Positions 8,223-11,404 of a DNA stretch of 11,404 bases are shown here, in pieces. Position 1 is the stretch's first letter. Each line of letters starts with the position of its first letter. This DNA is from UMGS973 sp045599945 (lineage in GTDB: Bacteria; Bacillota; Clostridia; Peptostreptococcales; Anaerovoracaceae), in NCBI GenBank assembly GCA_045599945.1, contig JAZRWY010000071.1, positions 1 through 11,404 of the forward strand. The letters are read 5' to 3'. The position numbers and the translations under genes were made by a program. The notes under the pieces are model-generated. The model ran no database searches, was not told the origin of the DNA, and saw only the letters and a program-made list of their open reading frames with translations.

Positions 8223-8224
8223 GG

Positions 8225-8257
8225 AAAACAGGCCAGGCTCTGCAATGGCCTGTTTTT
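8225..8257 (+). terminator. Rho-independent terminator after paralogue 2
   Basis: The 11-bp perfect stem AAAACAGGCCA/TGGCCTGTTTT (8225-8235 with 8246-8256) has a 10-nt loop and its T-run starts within the stem. It begins two bases after the stop codon. Confidence 0.88.
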
Positions 8258-8289
8258 GATGGAAGCGTTCATCAATTGAATGTTTGCAG

Positions 8290-8318
8290 TTGTATGAGAT
8301 ATTCTTTTGTGATATAAT
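8290..8318 (+). promoter_or_regulatory. Extended -10 promoter of yebC
   Basis: The -10 box TATAAT (8313-8318) is perfect and is preceded by TGA, giving the TGn extended -10 element (TG at 8310-8311). TTGTAT (8290-8295) stands 17 bp upstream as the -35 box. Transcription would start near 8325, shortly before the strong Shine-Dalgarno AAGGAGGT (8343-8350). Confidence 0.75.
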
Positions 8319-8356
8319 TTATTGTTGTAAAAATAAATAGATAAGGAGGTGTCTCC

Positions 8357-9085
8357 ATGGGTAGACACGGTACAATTGCAGGAAGAAAAGCAGCACAGGA
8401 TTCAAAGAGAGCTGCAATGTTTACAAAATACGCAAGAGCAATCATCGTAGCAGCAAAAGCAGGGGGAGATCCGGATTACAATCCTTCCCTGAGAGTAGCC
8501 ATAGATAAAGCGAAGGGCATCGGAATGCCGAACGATAACATTAACAGAGCCATCAAGAAAGGAACCGGCGAGCTGGCTGGAGAGACTTATGAAGAACTTT
8601 CCTTTGAAGGCTATGGTGTTGATGGTATCGCAGTTATCGTTAACGCACTGACAGACAACAGAAACAGAACAACCGCATCTGTCAGATCCACATTCGACAA
8701 GTGGGGCGGCAATCTCGGAACAACCGGATGCGTATCCTACATGTTCTCCAGAAAAGGTGTCATCCTTTTAGACAGTGAAGGTCTTGATGAAGAAGAAGTC
8801 ATGATGCTTGCACTGGACGCAGGCGCTGACGATCTGATCGTGAATGAAGATCATTTTGAAGTTCAGTGTGAACCTGGCGTTTATCATGATGTTCATGGTG
8901 CTCTTCAGGAAGCCGGCTATGAGATCCTTTCATCAGAAGTAGAATATCTTCCATCCATGGAATCTACACCAAAGGAAGAGAATATCAAAAAGTTAAAGAA
9001 AATGATTGATCTTCTTGAGGAAAATGATGATGTACAGAATGTTTATACAAACTGCGCAATCGATCTGGAGGAATATGACGTTTAA
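8357..9085 (+). CDS. yebC: YebC/PmpR (TACO1) family protein
   Basis: This 242-residue cytosolic protein has the usual length and three-domain plan of the YebC family. The basic N-terminus (AQDSKR at 13-18, FTKYARAI at 22-29) leads into MPNDNINRAIKKG (57-69) and then the strongest signature, FEGYGVDG (83-90) through LTDNRNRT (98-105) and GGNLGTTG (117-124). The acidic C-terminal half ends in NVYTNCAIDLEE. Members have been described as DNA-binding regulators (PmpR) and, for TACO1 and some bacterial YebC proteins, as factors that help ribosomes through difficult peptides; the sequence does not decide which applies. The start is fixed by AAGGAGGT six bases upstream. It is a single-gene unit with its own promoter and terminator. 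The extreme N-terminus (MGRHGTIAGRKAAQ) differs from the common MAGHSKWxxIKxRK form. Confidence 0.95.
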   Translation: MGRHGTIAGRKAAQDSKRAAMFTKYARAIIVAAKAGGDPDYNPSLRVAIDKAKGIGMPNDNINRAIKKGTGELAGETYEELSFEGYGVDGIAVIVNALTDNRNRTTASVRSTFDKWGGNLGTTGCVSYMFSRKGVILLDSEGLDEEEVMMLALDAGADDLIVNEDHFEVQCEPGVYHDVHGALQEAGYEILSSEVEYLPSMESTPKEENIKKLKKMIDLLEENDDVQNVYTNCAIDLEEYDV

Positions 9086-9098
9086 ACATGAGTCATTC

Positions 9099-9123
9099 AG
9101 GACACCATTCGGTGTCCTTTTTT
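9099..9123 (+). terminator. Rho-independent terminator after yebC
   Basis: The 8-bp stem AGGACACC/GGTGTCCT (9099-9106 with 9111-9118) has the tetraloop ATTC and is followed by five T. It separates yebC from the next gene, whose start is only 20 bases further on. Confidence 0.88.
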
Positions 9124-9143
9124 GAATCGCAACGGAGGAGATC

Positions 9144-9479
9144 ATGATACAGATTATATTATGCGTGGCCGGTTTTCTATTGATGCTGGTCATATGCATT
9201 TTTGATATTGGTGTTTTTTCGAAAAAAAAGAGCCTGTGGGGACTGGTGTCTGTCATCAGTGCGCTTGCAGGAATCGGCGCCATGGTATGGATTTTCTTTA
9301 CCATCCGTGCCGGAATCGATGCAACCTTGTATTATTGGGCAGTTCCGGTCATTTTGTTTGTATTGAATGCTTTTGCCGGAAAGAAGAGGGACCAGGATGT
9401 GGAAAAAGGGGAGATTATTGTGCCTCTGCTCTGCGTTGCCCTGCTGGTTTCCATATACTTTTTCATACAGAATTCTTAA
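9144..9479 (+). CDS. Small four-helix membrane protein, function unknown
   Basis: I do not recognise a family for this 111-residue protein. It is almost entirely hydrophobic, with four likely membrane segments (about 3-24, 31-53, 61-78 and 91-108) separated by short charged turns (SKKKS at 26-30, GKKRDQDVEKGE at 79-90). By the positive-inside rule the two lysine-rich loops suggest that both termini face outward, though this is weak. No catalytic or metal-binding motif is visible. GGAGGAG (9134-9140) stands just before ATG 9144, so translation is well supported. Its stop is 12 bases before the methyltransferase start, so the two are very probably one transcript. No clear promoter lies in the 20 bases after the yebC terminator, so transcription may depend on read-through. 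Confidence 0.8.
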   Translation: MIQIILCVAGFLLMLVICIFDIGVFSKKKSLWGLVSVISALAGIGAMVWIFFTIRAGIDATLYYWAVPVILFVLNAFAGKKRDQDVEKGEIIVPLLCVALLVSIYFFIQNS

Positions 9480-9491
9480 AGGAGAGATTTT

Positions 9492-10211
9492 ATGAAGATC
9501 AGACGATACAAACACGATTCGGAAGTTTCCTATACGCTGGGAGCTGCACTGACCTATGAACTCATCAGCTGCCGCCGGGAGCTGGTGACCAGGGTGCTGG
9601 TCAGGTCCAGCACAGAGGAATCGCCGGGCATCTTAAGGATTCTGGATGCCTGCAGAGAAAAAAACATTCCTGTGGAAAAGAATGATAAGGCATTTAACAT
9701 TCTTTCTCCAAAAGGAAACTGTTTCATCATCGGAGAATTCCGGAAATTCCAGGAGCCTCTGCAGGAAGGAAACCATATCGTTTTAGTCAACCCGTCAGAT
9801 GCAGGAAACATGGGAACCATCATCCGTACGGCAGCAGGATTTGGAATCCGTCAGATTGCGGTTATCAGGAATGCCGTCGACTGTTTTGATCCGCGGACGG
9901 TCCGCGCAACAATGGGCGCACTGTTTCATGTTTCCATTGAATATTTTGATACATTTGAAGAATACTTGCAGAGATTTCCTGCAAATGAAAAATATGCTTT
10001 CATGCTGCAGTCGAGCAGTCCGCTTCCAAAGATACAGAAGAAGGCTCCATATTCCCTGGTCTTTGGAAATGAAGCGACCGGCCTTCCGGATTCCTTTGCA
10101 GAAATCTGCAACAGCGTAAGAATCATTCATTCTACAGATATCGACAGTCTGAACCTTCCCATGGCTGCAGGGATTGCCATGTACGAATTCACGAAAGAGG
10201 ACTGGAATTAA
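9492..10211 (+). CDS. SpoU/TrmH-family RNA 2'-O-ribose methyltransferase
   Basis: This 239-residue SPOUT-class enzyme transfers a methyl group from S-adenosylmethionine to a ribose 2'-OH in rRNA or tRNA. All three family motifs are present: motif 1 NPSDAGNMGTIIRTAAGFG at 100-118 with the catalytic arginine R112, motif 2 LVFGNEATGLP at 189-199 with E194, and motif 3 from S214 to F233 around SLNLPMAAGIAMYEF, which forms the trefoil-knot cofactor site. The first 90 residues form the variable N-terminal substrate-binding domain and include a helix-rich stretch (SRRE-like, 26-55). Which nucleotide is modified cannot be told from the sequence. The Shine-Dalgarno AAAGGAGA (9478-9485) overlaps the stop of the upstream membrane protein gene, suggesting coupling. 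No T-rich terminator follows, only a short AAGCAA/TTGCTT inverted repeat. Confidence 0.92.
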   Translation: MKIRRYKHDSEVSYTLGAALTYELISCRRELVTRVLVRSSTEESPGILRILDACREKNIPVEKNDKAFNILSPKGNCFIIGEFRKFQEPLQEGNHIVLVNPSDAGNMGTIIRTAAGFGIRQIAVIRNAVDCFDPRTVRATMGALFHVSIEYFDTFEEYLQRFPANEKYAFMLQSSSPLPKIQKKAPYSLVFGNEATGLPDSFAEICNSVRIIHSTDIDSLNLPMAAGIAMYEFTKEDWN

Positions 10212-10235
10212 GAAAAGCAATTTTGCTTCAGCCCA

Positions 10236-10264
10236 TTGAAATGAACAGATGGAATTGGTAAAAT
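10236..10264 (+). promoter_or_regulatory. Strong sigma-A promoter of the 6S-like RNA
   Basis: TTGAAA (10236-10241) and TAAAAT (10259-10264) each differ from consensus by one or two bases and are separated by the ideal 17 bp. The predicted start, about seven bases downstream, falls on G10271, exactly the first base of the closing helix of the RNA described next. Confidence 0.85.
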
Positions 10265-10270
10265 ATATAT

Positions 10271-10450
10271 GATCCTGGGCTGTTCGTTAAGGAAATGTAA
10301 TTCAACCTACAGTTTCACATTGGGATACCGGACGTCCGTCTGCCTATGTCAGGCCTCCTTGCAGTGGAAGACAGAATTCAGATGGCAGGTGACCCACCTA
10401 TCTTAGATAGGGCGTGAATTGCTTCCTGACGGCACAACGGGATCTTTTTT
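10271..10450 (+). ncRNA. ssrS: 6S RNA (candidate)
   Basis: The stretch has no plausible coding frame but shows the plan of 6S RNA, the promoter mimic that binds housekeeping RNA polymerase. The two ends pair: GATCC (10271-10275) with GGATC (10440-10444), then TGTT(C)GTTA(A)GGAA (10281-10294) with TTCCTGACGGCA (10423-10434), allowing wobbles and single bulges. The 5' end, CCTGGGCTGTTCG, resembles the CCTGAGATGTTCG start of the Escherichia coli molecule. A large unpaired centre follows (about 10295-10320 opposite 10397-10422), with the small hairpin CCTATC/GATAGG (10397-10411) on its 3' side, as reported for other 6S RNAs. An inner arm closes with TGGG (10321-10324)/CCCA (10393-10396) and GTCTGCC/GGCAGGT (10338-10344 with 10384-10390). 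The closing stem plus T6 (10445-10450) can act as terminator. The length of about 180 nt fits. Not confirmed by a covariance search. Confidence 0.78.
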
Positions 10451-10483
10451 ACAGGTAATATTTCCTGAAGGAGGTAACAAATC

Positions 10484-10846
10484 TTGGCATATCTCATATT
10501 ATCCCTATGCATACCGGCATATATCCTGGTTTCTGCAGTCTGCATGAAAGCAGCGCCGCAAAGCAGCATCACGTCTTTTTTCGGATACAACGGAAAAGTT
10601 ATTCCCAAGACAGAGGAGATGATGGCACTGGCATACCAGTGGTGCAGCAATGTCTGGCTGATCATGGGAATTCTATTTACAGCTCTGTCCATATTTGTTT
10701 TTAGAATTTCTCCCGCTGACATGAAACTCTGGTTTTTCATTATCCTCCTTCTGATTCAGGGAGGCTTTCTGGTAGGCACCATCGTAAAGATTGAATTGAA
10801 ACTGATCTCCATGTTCCATAAAGATGGAACAAGAAAGGAAGCATGA
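10484..10846 (+). CDS. SdpI-like small membrane protein (TTG start)
   Basis: This 120-residue protein has three likely membrane segments (about 2-21, 56-73 and 82-103) and a basic C-terminal tail. The segment FFGYNGKVIPKTEEMMALAYQWCSNVW (32-58, read in part) recalls the GYRTxxSxKxxExWxxAxxyxgkLW pattern of the SdpI/DUF3784 type of small membrane proteins, some of which confer immunity to a toxin. The arginine and tryptophan of that pattern are not kept, so the family call is tentative and no immunity role is claimed. The start is TTG at 10484, chosen because a near-perfect Shine-Dalgarno GAAGGAGGT (10467-10475) sits eight bases before it and no in-frame ATG is better placed. The gene begins 33 bases after the T-run of the 6S-like RNA and overlaps the radical SAM start by one base. 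Confidence 0.75.
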   Translation: MAYLILSLCIPAYILVSAVCMKAAPQSSITSFFGYNGKVIPKTEEMMALAYQWCSNVWLIMGILFTALSIFVFRISPADMKLWFFIILLLIQGGFLVGTIVKIELKLISMFHKDGTRKEA

Positions 10847-11404
10847 TGGAAGAAGAAAGAAAGGGATTCAGGATTGGGCCCATACGGCCGCCCAGTGAGG
10901 CTGACAGCCTGCTTCTGCAGGTAACCAGAGGATGCACATGGAATAAATGTAAATTCTGCCAGCTGTACAGGCATACAAAGTTTCAGGCATATTCTGCTGA
11001 CAGCATCCGCAGGGACATCGATACCATGGCCTTTTACAGGGACGTGATCTATCGGTTCCGGGACAGCAGCGGAACCTATGATATCAATGGAATCAACGAA
11101 TATCTTTTCCGTCTGCCTTCGGGAGAGAGAGAATCCTTCCATATGATGGCAAACTGGCTGATCAACGGAGACGGTTCTGTATTTCTGCAGGACGGAAATA
11201 CCACAGCGCTGAGCTCGGGCAGGCTCTCCGATGTACTGATCTATCTGAGAGAGAGATTCCCGGAAATCACAAGGGTCACATCCTACGGAAGAGCCCAGAA
11301 TCTTGCAAAGAACGGTCCGGAATATTATGCGGAGCTGAAAGAAGCAGGACTTGACAGAATTCATTCTGGGTATGAATCCGGTTCGGATGCAGTACTTTCT
11401 CTTG
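10846..11404 (+). CDS. Radical SAM domain protein (3' partial)
   Basis: The frame opens at ATG 10846 and stays open to the window end, giving 186 codons. Residues 27-40 read TRGCTWNKCKFCQL, with C30, C35 and C38 as the ligands of the [4Fe-4S] cluster that cleaves S-adenosylmethionine. The CX4CX2C spacing, instead of the usual CX3CX2C, occurs in one radical SAM subgroup whose members open with the same RPPSEAxSLLLQVTRGC stretch (here 14-30). VFLQDGNT (112-119) matches the position of the family's FLxDGN-like strand, and ESGSDAVL (177-184) the barrel segment usually written GxESGSDxVL. The substrate is unknown. ATG 10846 is preferred to the in-frame ATG 10843 because AGGA (10836-10839) is then six bases away. 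The start overlaps the last base of the preceding stop codon, so the two genes are probably coupled. Confidence 0.88.
   Translation, partial: MEEERKGFRIGPIRPPSEADSLLLQVTRGCTWNKCKFCQLYRHTKFQAYSADSIRRDIDTMAFYRDVIYRFRDSSGTYDINGINEYLFRLPSGERESFHMMANWLINGDGSVFLQDGNTTALSSGRLSDVLIYLRERFPEITRVTSYGRAQNLAKNGPEYYAELKEAGLDRIHSGYESGSDAVLSL

Noticed and set aside
10212..10230. Inverted repeat AAGCAA/TTGCTT right after the methyltransferase stop
   Set aside because: The loop would be only two to four bases, the stem is short and AT-rich, and no T-run follows, so it is not called a terminator.
10271..10450. Possible riboswitch or T-box leader for the SdpI-like gene
   Set aside because: No T-box AGGGTGGNACCGCG sequence or recognisable riboswitch core was found, and end-to-end pairing with the T-run fits a free-standing 6S-type RNA better.
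10378..10740. A 120-codon minus-strand open frame across the 6S-like RNA and the SdpI-like gene
   Set aside because: It runs antisense to a structured RNA with a good promoter and to a gene with a strong Shine-Dalgarno, and it has no motif of its own.
10756..11364. A 202-codon minus-strand open frame opposite the radical SAM gene
   Set aside because: The plus strand encodes a clear radical SAM cluster motif over the same bases; the antisense frame shows no domain.
1..11404. CRISPR array, insertion sequence, tRNA or rRNA
   Set aside because: No regularly spaced direct repeats, transposase motifs, terminal inverted repeats or tRNA/rRNA signature sequences were seen on either strand.

Overview
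The window looks like chromosomal DNA from an anaerobic member of the Bacillota (Clostridia or Erysipelotrichia type). The evidence is AGGAGG-type ribosome binding sites, sigma-A style promoters, Rho-independent hairpin plus T-run terminators, AGA-rich arginine usage at moderate GC, and two very large oxygen-sensitive iron-sulfur proteins of the 2-hydroxyacyl-CoA dehydratase activase superfamily. All genes lie on the plus strand. The exact genus cannot be read from the sequence.

Left half (1-8257): two paralogous giant activase-related proteins dominate. The first is cut at its 5' end by the window edge; its visible part (1-2510) matches the last two thirds of the second. The second is complete (4014-8222, 1402 aa). 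It carries two actin-like ATPase domains in tandem, both keeping the cysteines that hold the iron-sulfur cluster in known activators, followed by a four-cysteine module, a DUF2229-like domain and a 2-hydroxyacyl-CoA dehydratase-like C-terminus. Between the paralogues lie a PAP2-family membrane phosphatase gene (2517-3134), which is probably translationally coupled to the first paralogue and ends at a good terminator, and the remnant of a CBS-domain family II (manganese-dependent) inorganic pyrophosphatase (3232-3887). The remnant keeps the first DHH motif, the first CBS domain and the C-terminal DHHA2 domain, but the middle is deleted and the frame is shifted, so it is called a pseudogene.

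Right half (8258-11404): a housekeeping stretch. A yebC/TACO1-family gene (8357-9085) has its own extended -10 promoter and terminator. It is followed by a two-gene unit: a four-helix membrane protein of unknown function (9144-9479) and a SpoU/TrmH-family RNA 2'-O-methyltransferase (9492-10211). The 272-base gap after the methyltransferase is not empty. A near-ideal promoter starts a transcript of about 180 nt whose two ends pair and which ends in TTTTTT; shape, length and 5' motif fit 6S RNA (10271-10450). A small SdpI-like membrane protein with a TTG start (10484-10846) follows. It overlaps by one base the start of a radical SAM gene that runs off the window (10846-11404).

How the parts fit: the most distinctive content is the pair of fused activase/dehydratase-like proteins. 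They are likely ATP-driven, low-potential electron-transfer proteins whose substrate is unknown. No mobile element, CRISPR array, tRNA or rRNA was seen.
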